Below, in pieces: positions 1 to 12,400 of a stretch of DNA of 64,000 nucleotides (position 1 is its first letter; the number at the start of each line of letters is the position of its first letter). Location of the stretch: contig NC_085872.1 in assembly GCF_034702125.1 (NCBI RefSeq), forward strand, positions 30,490,634 through 30,554,633, written 5' to 3'. Below the pieces are notes generated by a model. The model worked only from the letters and a program-made list of their open reading frames with translations. It searched no databases and was not told the origin of the DNA. This DNA is from Engraulis encrasicolus. Its lineage: Eukaryota; Chordata; Actinopteri; Clupeiformes; Engraulidae. The position numbers were made by a program, and so were the translations under genes.

Positions 1-639
1 CCAAACTAAATATTTTTTCGATATATGTAAATAAAATATTTTTTTAATTTGCTGTGCTTTCCACTTGGTAATATTCTAAGAGGAAAAGACATTAACATTA
101 TTTTTGTAAAGTAATAACGTTAAATGCTTTACAACTACAGATGGTGTTCAAGCTGGTTAAGAGGAAGCACAATCAGCTATATTTAACTTCGGTGAAATCA
201 GAAGATACAGCACGTTGCACTTGCAGCACAATGCTAATGAAAACGGTAAGTATGATCAGACAAAGACGTGTTCCAAAAAATCAAATGTGCGATTACATAT
301 TTCTTCTCCTGCCTCATGTTATTTGACAGCGCAATCAGTTTCGCAGCTTAGTGGCTCTGTTCCAGGCCATGTGTCGGTGTGTGTTAGTGCATGTGCGTGT
401 GTACGACCAAACCGGAGAAAAAGTTTGGAAAGAGCGCCACTGTCCACAACACTCATCATACGGTGAGTAACTGTACAACACTCACTCCGTGCTACCCTGC
501 TCCTCTATTCTCATGTCCCTCTCCCCATTTCCCATTCCTTCTCCCACTCCGCCCGCCCTATCCCAACCCACCCCACTACTCCGCCAGCACTCGCTCCAGC
601 GGGCACATCCTCCGCCCTCCGCGTTTCACGTGAAACGCT

Positions 640-825
640 GCCTCATTTAATATAACTGTCAGTGTTGGCATATCACAAGCCATTATCTGTCTCCTCCACG
701 TTCATTATTGAAGCTAATGATCTGTTGTCCTCTCGGCTCCCCATTGAAAGAGGACTACATTAAAAGTCTCTTACTAAGTTAATTAGTAATTATAAACGTT
801 AAAGATTAATCAGTGGAAGAGTGGC
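640..825. promoter_or_regulatory. candidate conserved non-coding element
   Basis: Free of simple repeats. It contains TTTCACGTGAAA, CATTATTGAAGCTAATGATCTG and TAAGTTAATTAGTAATTATAA, a cluster of homeodomain-type TAATTA sites. Inference from composition only. Confidence 0.35.
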
Positions 826-1882
826 TTAAGGTTTACGTCTCCTGGTGATGAGAGGGAGGGGTGGGGGGTGGGTGTGGCGTGGGGGGGCGGAATGGAGAGA
901 CAAAAGGGCCACGTCGCCTCGATGTTCAAACTGAACTCTAATGCTCTGAGTGGAATGAGAAAATGATGGAGGAGGAACTGGAAAACTGTACTTGGAAACG
1001 CGATTCTTTTTTGTGCGAGTTAGCGAGACAGTGCATTGCATGTGTGTGTGTGTGTGTGCGTGTGTGTCTCTGTGAGTGCATGTGTGTGAGAGCCGAGACA
1101 TGCACGCAAGCGTGTATGAGAATGTGTCACGCTAATTTGCTCAATAACTGATGACAAAAAGAATCGCATGATACAATGGAGAGTGCCGTTTCACTTAAAT
1201 GCTCATGTGAGTTCTCTGATGTTCTCTGACTATAAAGCCATGCTATTACTGTACATGCACTGTAGATCCAAATGTCTTACAACACTCTTCAGAGTTTACA
1301 TAAAGACATAGTCACAAAGCAGTCAAATCATATAAACACAGAGCCATTTCAATAAAATAAGAAAATAAAAATGTGCAGTATAAAAAAACCAAAAGGCCCT
1401 TTGTGCTATTCACAAGTGCAAATACATATGCCACTGCCACTGACAGGGACCAGTGTGTGCACGGCACACACAAACACACACATCCCAAGCCAGGAGAGTG
1501 CGATCCACGGCACCCCCTGTCATCTTCAAGCCAGAGCCACATTAAAACTGCAACAGAACAAACAGACACAACAACCCCCTCCGTCATCTACAATGAGCCG
1601 ATTTTTCAGGCAGCACACAAGCCCCGGCACTCCCTACCATGATGCAACCTGGCACACACCATGCACTGGGCTGCTCGCCTCGCCTTCCACTGCAATTGCG
1701 GTGCAATTAAAAACCATGATGCAAACGCGTCGTCTGCATCAAAAGCTTTAGCGAAGAAAGTCTGAGAGTCGAGACGTTTCCATTTCACACGCGCACAGAT
1801 TTTTATTAGCACCTCTCCGATTAGCAATCAGCATTGCGGCAGTTGGGGCTGCAGGGAGTGTAGCACTTTCGGAGCGTTTTTT

Positions 1883-1992
<110 letters not shown>

Positions 1993-2113
1993 TTGCACAC
2001 GCGTGCCCGATGTATGTTGAGCATGTGCGGAGCAGGCCCTTAGGCTTAGAAAGGGGGACAGAGCTGGCAGGCTGCCGCGTCTCAGAGGTCAAGAAAACAC
2101 TTACGCACATGCT

Positions 2114-2159
<46 letters not shown>

Positions 2160-3499
2160 GACACAGACTCCCATGCTGGACAACCACACACATACACTTG
2201 CCAAGAGAGAGCGTTTAGACAGCGGGGAGGAGTTCACCATTACAGATCGCTATTGTGCACCAAAATACAACGTTATTTATGTGCTTGTATGGAAGTCATA
2301 AATCATGTGACCTCATTTTGGTATTATCATTTTTTTCCTGTGCATAAAATTTAAATCAAAAGTGCTTCAGCACCCTCTTGGCCAATTCTTAAAAAGAAAA
2401 TATTACATCATGTCAGAAGTGATCAACAGTCATAGTACGTAGTCTTAAAACTAGATTAAAAACCTGAGCTGAGATATTATTGATCACAATCTCTCCTTCT
2501 ATAGTGCACTCTTTGCGAAAGCATAGCTTGAATGCGTACAGTACCGTATGCACTTGACCTCTCGACAAGCTGCCTTACTACACACGTCCACTCACCGTGT
2601 CCCTGAAGATGAGACAAGAACAATAAAATATGAAGAAAAAAAAACCTGGTGCCACTTGAAGTTGATGCAGTGAGAAGTGGAAAGGGGAGGGGTGCTGGCG
2701 TGTGCTAGTGGGGGGTGTTAGGGTTGGGGGTGGATATGACGGGGTTTGGGGGAGCGATGGAAGGTGGGGGAGGTGTGTGTTGGGGCTGAGGCATTTGTAG
2801 GCGCTGGCCAGTGGCCCGCAGCACCTGAAACCTATTAGAGAGCTTTGGAACATTCCACAGGGTTCCGGCGCGGCGGCCAGAGGGCACGGTAAAGGTCTTC
2901 GCTGAGAGGGCGGCTAATCAGCAGTCCGTTGCACCGGCCGACCCCGGGGGGGCCCCGGCAAGGTGAAAAACAAGAGAGGGGCCGGGGCAGGCGGGGTGGG
3001 GGGTGGGGGTGGCTGGTGGGTGGTGTGGTAGGTTGGGACAGCGCGGCGTGAAGCCTGCAAACAGCCACAGACCCCGCGAGCCGCTCGGGTGGAGAAATAA
3101 GACAAGCGCAACAGGACAGCCAGATACATGCCTCTGTTTTTCCCTCCTCCTCTCTGCTCTACAAATCCCCAAGAGGTCAGCACTTTCAGTCACGACTGGT
3201 GTAACCTTCTTTTTTTGCCCCCCCTTTCTCTTCCGTGTTTATTTATACTGGACTCGGGTACATGTACAAGGGCTGGTTCCATCTTATCGACTGAAGCGAA
3301 ACCGTTTGTCCGTCTGACGGTTGTTTTAGCGCTGCTGGATTGTGTAGCATTGCATCATGTGCACCACATGCACCAGGCCTCGTCCTCATCAACATATCTC
3401 GGCATCACACACACACACACCCGCACACACACAAAGACAGGTACTGCCGTCCTCCACGCCTGGCGAATTATTTACATCGGTTCTACAGCACTGGACAGA

Positions 3500-3840
3500 A
3501 CACACCGTTCTGCACCAATTCAACGACCGGACCCGCTCGCTCTCGCTCTCTCGCCTTAGCAGAGTCTGCGCAGCAGAGCCGCAATGGTGCCTCAATGAGC
3601 TCGGTGTCGAGCGTAGTGTAGCGTAGCGTAGCTCGCCGTAGCGCAGCCGAGTTTCGCCGGCACGTTCTCTGCGGGCATGGCAAGGCCCGAGCAGACAGAT
3701 GGCGCGGCCCGCTCCCGCGCGCCGGCCTCCAGGAGCCCAGCGACTGGCTCTGCCCGTGCTGTTGACCTTGCCGCGGCCAGCCACACGGGCCTGGCAGCGC
3801 GCCGCGCCAACCGGAGGGTGATGAAGTCCAGCGCTGCTCA
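3500..3840. other. CpG-rich block (possible intragenic CpG island)
   Basis: GC-rich and dense in CpG (GCGCGGCCCGCTCCCGCGCG, GCAGCGCGCCGCGCC), with a repeating GTAGCGTAGC word near 3610-3640. It contrasts sharply with the AT-rich flanks. It could be an intragenic promoter or enhancer; no transcript is visible. Confidence 0.5.
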
Positions 3841-5313
3841 CATTATTATTAAGGCCTCAGTGCCGGGGGGTGGGCAGGGGGAAGAGGGAAGAGGGCAGGG
3901 GAAGGGGAAGGGGAAGAAGGGGGTTGTTTTACGACGCTGACTGCCCACTCTTTCAACAGCCCACATACCTCTTTAGAGGCACAAACACGAATGCTACACA
4001 ACACACACAGCACAAACACACACCCATTTGGATCTCACTCACTCTCTCACTGTCTCACTCTCACACTCAGACATACTCACACACAGACACGCACATGCAC
4101 ATCATTGAACAAATCTGAACATTCTCAAATGCACACCTACGCAATATTTTCCTAACAGAAATAGATTCAGCCTTAATTGACAGCTGTCTCATATCTGTAC
4201 TGTTTCCAAGTTGAAAATGATATTTAATACACTGTTGCCATCGCATATCTTGTCTTATTAACGTTCTATTCTTAGATGCTTTCTCTCTGCCATTGGATCT
4301 CCACCTGTATAGGCAATGCACAAGAGAAACTTTGGATACAGATGCGCAGACTACACGTGTAAATTGGTTCGTCAGAGAAGACTAGCGACTGTATTCGCTT
4401 TTGCGACTGACACGAGCTGTCATCGCCGGTGTCGCGTCTTGCAAGAGACACGGCGGGGTGCTAAGTGAAACGTTAACCCCCATCCCCCTCCTCCCCCTCT
4501 TCATAATCCTCCTCTGGCCACAGCCCTTCGCTGCGGGTGAGGAGGCCTTTGCTGGGGGTCCTCAACCCCCCCCCATCCCCCATCCCCCATCCCGTCCATC
4601 TCTACCTCCCTCCCCGTGGCTGGTGGCTGGGCTGGGCATTTGAGAGGTGTGGGTTGCAGCTTTGACCTTTTCGGAAGTCAGGACTGTCTGTTTGCACTGC
4701 CACATCACCCCATTCCACCTCTTCCTCACCTCAACCCCCCTCATCGGTCCCCTACCCCCTACCCTCTACCCACCAAACCCCCTGCATCCCCCCACCCCCA
4801 TCCCCCCTGCATCACCCCCCCGCCCTCACCCCCCCCCTGTGTTGTTGTGTGGGCCCCCTATCCACCTCAACCCCCATCGCTGGACCCCCAGCCCCTCTCC
4901 CCTGCTCACCTGCTCAGTAACCCCTGCTGGCGAGGGTAAGAGAGGCAGTGAGGCAGTGTGAGCCCATGAGAGGGTGTGCTCGGCTCCCTGGCCTCCGTGA
5001 CACGGCAGCGCCCCCGGAGGACCGGAGCTACCACACAGGCTAATTCTGATCATCCACTATTTATGGGGCTACTTTAGAACAAGGGTTGGCATTAGGGGTG
5101 CTAATGCACTCGTGCCCCCTACCAATTCCCCACTCCCCCTTCTCTCTCTCTCGCTCTCTCTCGCTCTCTCTCACTCTCATTTTGCCTGAGTATCAATAAA
5201 ACATGGCCAGAGCCTCAAGCACACTAGGAGAGGGACAGAGACAGAGAGGAGGAGGAGGAGGAGAGAGGAAAGGGACAGAGAGACGGAGAGAGATAAGTAG
5301 AGAAGAACAATGA

Positions 5314-5338
5314 GAGAGACGGAGAGAGAGAGAGATAT

Positions 5339-5381
<43 letters not shown>

Positions 5382-5410
5382 TAGAGATAGAGAGAGAGAG
5401 AGAGAGAGAT
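5314..5410 (+). repeat. (GA)n microsatellite with GATA interruptions
   Basis: GA array broken by ATATAGAGATAG words, embedded in about 250 bp of purine-rich sequence (5220-5500). Confidence 0.95.
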
Positions 5411-6007
5411 AGGACAATAGAAGGAGAGGGACAGGAAGTAAGAAAGAAAGACTGTGAGAAAAACGAGTCCGAAGATGAGAGAGAGAGAATGAGAAAGAGA
5501 GTGGTGCTCGTGCCACTGAAACAAAAAAAAAGTGCAGCGCTCTCTGTGAACAATGGAGTCAAAAATGGACGTTGCATAAATAATGCACAGAGATTTTCAT
5601 AATACTCTTCACACATTGTCACACACCGCACAAAGGCATACCACCTACATACAATGGCATGCGATGTGTGAACTACCTCATGGCTATCATCACCAACTAT
5701 GTCTGTTAAACTGAAAAACCAACGTTTATTTTTAAACCTCACAGAGGAAGAATCACAGTGAAAGAATTGTCATGACGGCAGTCATTTTCTGTATCTCGTA
5801 AAGTTATACTGCTTTACAAAATGGCACCCATTAAAGGAAAGTGTGAGAAAAACACAATTTCCCTTCAGCAACAATTTACTTCTGCTAAATTGCCAGTTGT
5901 GAGCGGTCTGAGGTGTTTGTGGACAAGCACCGCGGCTCAATGAGTGTCCTGAGTGAGGGGGAGCGAGTGCCGGTGTTTCGCAGTGGGGTGGTGGTGGTGA
6001 TGGAGGA

Positions 6008-6160
<153 letters not shown>

Positions 6161-6261
6161 TGTTTAGGGGGCTGGCGAGTTTGGGGGTGGGTGGTGGTTG
6201 AGGTGTTGGTGGTTGACGGTGGGTGTTGCGAGGGGTGCCACTGCTGTTTTATCATTCCCCT

Positions 6262-6450
6262 CATGGCCGCCGCATTAGTCTCCGAGAGGTATAATGCAAC
6301 GAGCGGGAAGGTGCGCGTAATTGCTCATTAACAGCGGCACACTCGGCTGCGCGGGAGGTGACTTCGCTAACGAACGGAGAGGTGTTATTAATCACCAATT
6401 AATAAAAGCAGGCGGAAATTGCGCCCAGTGTAGCGTACGCTTAGATTGGT
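6262..6450. promoter_or_regulatory. candidate conserved non-coding element
   Basis: Simple-repeat-free block with GTAATTGCTCATTAACAG and TTATTAATCACCAATTAATAA, immediately after a (TG)n array. Dense homeodomain-type cores; conservation untested. Confidence 0.38.
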
Positions 6451-7349
6451 TTCTATCCACCTCTCTCCCTCCCTCTCTCTCCTTCTCGCTCTTTATCCTA
6501 CTTTCTCACTCCCTTTTTTTTCACTCATTCTCTCACTCCGTCCCTTGCATGGACATAGTGTGTCGTCAGGCGGTGTGAGTCACTGAATTTCTTCCGCCTC
6601 AGATGGCAGTTGGGCATGGATAAAGTATCTACTACGTTGGTTAATGGACTGCACAGGTACAAGAGCAGTCCACGAGTGCCACTAAAATGCTAACATATTG
6701 GTACTTGCAAAGTGGCAGCAAGATGTATGGGAATTGCTCCAAATTTAAAAGCGAGGATGAGAAATGCACACAAACACAGGGAAAGAGAGACAATATGTGC
6801 ACGAGATTCCCTACGTAGGGAATATTTTCCCCTATATATTCCTGACGGCATTCCATTTCCCTTTCCAGACCTAAAAAAAAATAATACGATTTGGTGCGTG
6901 TGTGCACGCGCAGGAGTTATCTGAAACTCATTGTGATTCCTCTGTGTATTGCTGCAGCGCCGCAGAAGACTTCCTTTGACACACCCACTTATATTTCTCC
7001 AATACCCAGAGCAGCACCGAGCCCTGGGAGGGAACAGGCTGCCCTCCCCTCCCTGCAGTGGGGGGGGGGAGCTTGGGGGGTTGGTGGATGGGTGGGTGGT
7101 GGTGGAGGTGGGGGGGCTGGGGGGACTGCGGAGTCTGAGCAGTCAACATGTCATTCTCCCTGATCCTCCCAGGAGCTCGGAGAGGCGCGTCAGGCACGAT
7201 TTACAGCCCTCTAACGACAGCATATCAAAATCCTCTTCTCTTCCCCTCTTCTGCTCAATGTAAACACTCGTTTAGGCTTCCTCTAACAGTGCGGAGGGGC
7301 TGGCAGATTGAGAATGGGGAAAAGGGGTGTTTTTTTGTTGTCGGCAGAG

Positions 7350-7530
7350 AGAGCCAGAGAGGGAGGGAGGGAGAGAGGGAGAGAGAGAGACATGGAGAGA
7401 GAGAGGCATGGAGAGAGAGAAAGACATGCAGAGATAGAGAGAGACATGGAGAGAGAGAGAGAGAGAGAGACATGGAGAGAGAGAGAGACTGAGAAAAAGA
7501 GAGTGAGAGAGAGAGAGAAATTGAGATTGA
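7350..7530 (+). repeat. (GA)n with CATG interruptions
   Basis: Purine array in which GAGACATGGAGAGAGA recurs about six times, a higher-order unit of about 20-30 bp within simple (GA)n. Confidence 0.9.
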
Positions 7531-9016
7531 GAGGAAGAGGAAGAGGGAAAGGGAGGGAGGCTATGGCAGTGGACAGAATGGTGGAGGGGCTAGAGGCCTC
7601 TCTCGCCCGCTCCCTGCTCCTCTCCAGCTTGGTAACAGCCCACGGTGCCACCTCACACAGAGCGGCCAGCTGTACAGCAAATGTGTGCCCCTCTCCGCCC
7701 CCTAGCCACCCCCCACGCCCCTGCCTCCTGCCAGCCTCCCCCTCCCCCAACCCGCCATCCCGCTCCGGCTGGGCCGAGTGGGCCGCCAGCGCCATGGAAG
7801 CCTCCTCACTGCCTTGGCTTGGTCGCCTGCCTCTGTCACCGGACCAAAAAACTGCTGCTAAAGGTGACCCTCAAACCCAGCTTTCTGGAATTTTCTGTGG
7901 CTTTTCATTTTTTTTTCCTCACTCGCTTCCTCCTTGTGTGTGTTTTCGTGTGTGTGTGTGAGTGTAGTATGATGTGTATGTGTGTGCTGTTGTTTTTAAC
8001 GGCTGCTGTCCTTCAGCCCAGACACTTTCGCTTCCTCTGCTTCGCGTGAATTATTTGGGAGGTCATTTTTTTTCTCTACCTTTTGCTTCTATTTTCCATT
8101 TTATTTTGTTTTTAAATATAGCGGAGAGCACTGTGAGCATCAGGGATTCTCAAATCCGAGCAAGGGCTTTTCGCTTAGCAGGTTGCCCGGGTGAAAAACC
8201 GGCTCCCACGGAGCTGTGAGGGGTCATAGTTCACACTGTTGTCAAAGAGGAGGATTCTGAAACTATGCCCTGCTGGCAGGGGCTTACTTGCTTATCTCTG
8301 TCAAGGAAAAATAAAAAACCGTCAAATTTTTCACCCAACATTTAAACTTTGACAATAGCTGTTACTGAACTACAGGATGGTTTCACTAATGGTTTCAGCT
8401 TTTATTCCCGACAACAATGCCATGAATATTATAATATTCCTTTAAAAATCAAACCAAAAGCCACATAAATTGGATTGGGAGATTTAATTATCAAACCTCA
8501 AATATTTGGTTGCGTGCAAATTGATGATGAACGACCAAATCTTCAAATCTGTGAGGAGGACAGGCAGAGCCTAAATCAACATCTTCAACAAACATGGATG
8601 GGGGTGAGAGGGTGGGGTGTGTGTGTGTGTGTGTGTGTGGGGGGGTATGACAGCTTTGACGGAGCTCAGAACAGCTGAAGGCTGCGTAAATCCCTTCTCC
8701 CGTAGCAAAGTAACGGACACCCCTCAGTATTGTGCGGTCGCCATGCCAAAAAACTTCAAACTAAAGAGTGGCCAGCTGTCTTCTAACCCACTATAAAATT
8801 GCTCCTTGGTTGGTGGCGATATCATTTTTTTTCCTCTGTGCAGCCTTGATTGGAGTATCACATCAGGTCCCCAAACAGAGCGACCAGCTGTACGGCAAAT
8901 GTGGAGGGATCCATCTGGGTCCTAGCAGGCTATGGCCTCCATCTCCAGGCCGCACGGGGGGCTCCTGGCAACCAAGGCCTTCGCACGCCCACCAGCTAAC
9001 TCCATCCCCTCCTACT

Positions 9017-9086
9017 GCCCGCCCGCCCGCCCGCCCGCCTGCCTGCCTGCCCGCCCGCCCGCCTGCCTGCCTGCCTGCCTGCCTGC
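9017..9086 (+). repeat. (GCCC/GCCT)n tetranucleotide array
   Basis: About 17 tetranucleotide units switching between GCCC and GCCT in blocks. Confidence 0.95.
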
Positions 9087-9699
9087 TGCACATTTCACCA
9101 TCTCCAGCAATGTACCTGATTATCATGTTAAATGTTTAGCAGCTACGCAGCAAAGCTGTGCTTTTCCGCCGGCGATCGGGGGGGCTCTGTCGGCATCTGA
9201 GCATAATGCCCATGCATCAAAATGTTTCTGGCTGAAGCACAAATGACAGGCACAGTGGCTCTCTGGACGAACGGAAGGGAAGAGATGTAGAGGGGGGAGT
9301 GTGGGACGGTGGCAATGGCGGTGGCGGTGGTGATGGCGGCGTTGTGAGTCGTGCAAAGATGACGCCACTTTCTTTCTCGAGTGCTATTGTGCGTCAACGA
9401 CACCTTAGATCAACTCCCCGTAACCCATCGTCCCCTTCCCATCCTCCCACAACCTCCCGCCCACAAAAAACACTTGCTCTTTTCACTTTTATTTATTTTT
9501 TTGTGCCTTTTCACAATAGCAACCACGCCCTTTGTGTTGCGCCACGGGATCGCTATGTCACAGTGGTCCGCTATATATAGTCGTCGCGGGCAAACTGATA
9601 CCGCAGAAAGAAAGACAAAAAAAAGAGGGAAAAGAAGCAAAGGGGGGGGGACGCTGGCGGCGTCCATACCCCTAAAGAGTCCAGCGCCTGCCCCATTAC

Positions 9700-10110
9700 C
9701 TACACTAATAACGGTGACAGCTGAGCGCCGATGACCCCGGCCTCCCGTTTCGCCTCTCCTGTGCAGATGGCCATTAAAAGGAGAGAGTGTCCCTTTTTCA
9801 GGGGAGAAGGTATTTAGAGCTTTTTCCAAATGAGGACTTTATGTTTTTTCCCCCCACCCCTTTTTTTGGCTGGAACTGGGTGTGCGGTAATTACGGTCCG
9901 GTCCAGTTTTAACCCCCATTGTCGTTGAGGGACTGCAGAGGACTGCAGCCTGCTCCTCGTTCGGTTATTAGGCCCACGCCGATTGGCATTGACTCTCATC
10001 AATTTTATATGCAAATATTCTTTTTTAGCATCTCTGGGATCATTTCCACTCACTCTAGCACACCTCAACCAATTAATGGCATGCCTCTTTTGCTTAAAAA
10101 CCTAACAGGC
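9700..10110. promoter_or_regulatory. candidate conserved non-coding element with octamer site
   Basis: Contains GGTAATTACGGTCC, GGCCATTAAAAGG (SRF/homeodomain-like), GCCGATTGGC and TTTATATGCAAATATTC, a perfect POU octamer (ATGCAAAT) near 10008-10015. Confidence 0.4.
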
Positions 10111-10580
10111 CAAACTGTTTGGGTGTGTGTGTCCTTTTTGATGCCACTTTCTTTCTCCATCTCTCCCGCTCACTCACTCCATTTCTGCGCCCTCCTTTTC
10201 TCTCTACCCTTCTTCTTTCCCTCTTTCGCTCCAATTCCTTATTCACTAATGGCCTTTTATGTGTTAAATTTGGTAAAAGCTGACATCGAGCCACCAATTA
10301 CAAACTGTTGGTAGCCATCAGTGCGCTAGACTAGCACTGACTCACACTAGCGAGACCATCAAAGTCACTGAGCAACACAGTCACACACACTCCATATCAC
10401 TATCCACTAACCAACCAGGCACCACTGTTTCAACACACAACACAACACACGCACTTTTATTATTCTCTCTCTCGCTCAGCAAGACATTAGACTCAGGTTA
10501 GTGAAAACTCACACAAACTTCTCTCGAATTATACTTAGACGTCACACACATCCAAAAAGGTTTGGTTGGAAAGTAGAGGG

Positions 10581-10735
10581 CGTGCGCGTGTGTGTGTGTG
10601 TGTGCGTGTGTGCCTGCGTGTGTGCGTGTGTGTGTGTGTGTGTGTGCGCGTGTGTGTGCGTGTGTGTGTGCGTGTGTGTGCGCGTGTGTGTGCGCGTGTG
10701 TGTGCGCGTGTGTGTGCGTGCGCGCGCGCGCAGCT
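10581..10735 (+). repeat. (GT/GC)n alternating purine-pyrimidine tract
   Basis: Strictly alternating purine-pyrimidine tract with GTGTGTGCGC-type units (repeat of about 10 bp) ending in CGCGCGCGCGCG. The alternation gives it left-handed (Z) DNA potential. Confidence 0.95.
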
Positions 10736-11112
10736 AAAATTCGCCTGAGCCTGTTTATGCAGTGCGAGTGCACTCCTGAAAGAATTGCCTGCCGTGTTTA
10801 AATTTGCCGACACCGCCTCGGCGAGCGTCCCAAACAGAGAGGCAGTTCGGTTCCAGATCAATGAGCCTCGCTCCCACTGAAGAAAGCAGATAATGCAGAG
10901 TAATGAAAGAGCCACCAAACAAGCAGAATAAATGAATGACTAAAGGCTGGTGAGACTGAGATTCAGACACCCACATACTCCTGGCAAAGCAAGGAGAGGA
11001 GAGATGTCTGTTTGAATTCGGAGTTTCCTTCCAATTATTCTACCTGAATACCAATGATGTGCGTCTCTGTGTATTTCTGTGCATGTGTGTGTGTGTTTTT
11101 TGTGAGTATGAC

Positions 11113-11114
<2 letters not shown>

Positions 11115-11205
<91 letters not shown>

Positions 11206-11279
11206 AAGAGAGCGAGAGAGAGAGAGCAAGCAAGATTGATAGGAAGAGAGAGAGAGAGAGAGAGATAGAGTGAGAGAGA
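11115..11279 (+). repeat. (GA)n microsatellite
   Basis: Pure GA to about 11200, then interrupted by CGAGCAAG and GATAG variants to 11279. Directly precedes the (GT)n array at 11308. Confidence 0.97.
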
Positions 11280-11307
11280 TAACGCCTGTGTGTGCATGTG
11301 TGTGTGT

Positions 11308-11469
<162 letters not shown>

Positions 11470-11494
11470 AGTTACGTGTGCGTGTGCATCCCAA

Positions 11495-11566
11495 AGCATT
11501 GTAGTATGAAGGCTTATTCCCAATACTGACAGCATTGTAGTATGAAGGCTTATTCCCAATACTGAC
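11495..11566 (+). repeat. perfect tandem duplication of 36 bp
   Basis: AGCATTGTAGTATGAAGGCT continuing to ACTGAC occurs twice head to tail (11495-11530 and 11531-11566) without a mismatch, just after a long (GT)n array. The identity indicates a recent replication slip or duplication. Confidence 0.95.
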
Positions 11567-11881
11567 GAATCACAATGACATCCTCCACACGGGAGAGACC
11601 TGAGCATTGAGCTTCTGCATGGATGTCAAGACTCATGACCACTATGGCTTAGGCATGGCATGCTGTGTCATGGAATTGTTTCCATGTTGCATTGGATTCC
11701 ATTGGATTCCATGTTTTTTTTCATCATTCTGTTGCATTGTATGTTTAGAGCAAAAAAACACAAATCCGGGATTGTGCATCTTCTGCAGTTACTTCTGCAG
11801 TTGTTTTCCAGCCAGTTCCAGTTGTGGTTCTTGGTCACAGTCATGTCATATCACTTTTTCAAAAACAGAAGACATGCTATC

Positions 11882-12037
11882 ATTCCCCCTTTGCAAACTG
11901 AAACATGACACAAAAACCCAACAAAAGAATAAGAGCGGTAACAATAATCAGAATTATTCCCTTTGCACATTGAAACATGACACAAAAACCCAAAACCCAA
12001 CAAAAGAATAAGAGCGCTAACAATATCAGAATAATTC
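11882..12037 (+). repeat. imperfect tandem duplication of about 75-84 bp
   Basis: Two copies of ATT...CCCTTTGCA(A/C)A(C/T)TGAAACATGACACAAAAACCC followed by AACAAAAGAATAAGAGCG(G/C)TAACAAT and ATCAGAAT. The second copy has an extra AAAACCC unit. Copies span about 11882-11953 and 11954-12037. Confidence 0.9.
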
Positions 12038-12129
12038 CTCAGATTGACAATGACCATCTTTTTTTAATGATGGATCTCACCTGAATTTCTCTCTGTGACA
12101 TGCAATGAAATATGAAATGGATGGGGGGT

Positions 12130-12400
12130 ACTTCTACACACCCACTACACGCTATTAGCTGTTCACATGCAATTAGTCTACGCTCATTGCATCTCCTGGA
12201 TGTGCTAACCACCTTTCTATCGCTCCTAATGATATGGATGACCTCTGCATGACTGAAGATGACAATCACTTTAACAGTAAACGCACATGGCAGCAGAGCG
12301 CATTATATGTAATCTGTCCAACAACTGCCCATTTATTGTAGCCCGGTCCACTGAGAACAATAGACTAAGCACAGGCACGGGTCAAGCTGGGGTTGCACGG
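12130..12400. promoter_or_regulatory. candidate conserved non-coding element
   Basis: Mixed-composition block with GCAATTAGTC, TCCTAATGATATGG and GCCCATTTATTGTAG, free of microsatellites and of recognisable transposon ends. Confidence 0.33.

Noticed and set aside
4980..5030. Possible CTCF site around GGGGGCGCTGCC on the minus strand
   Set aside because: The core resembles the motif, but the upstream half differs at several positions. Not enough to call.
7308..7961. 217-codon open frame on the plus strand
   Set aside because: Its first half is translated (GA)n. The second half is proline/serine-rich translation of GC-rich sequence without splice signals or known homology.
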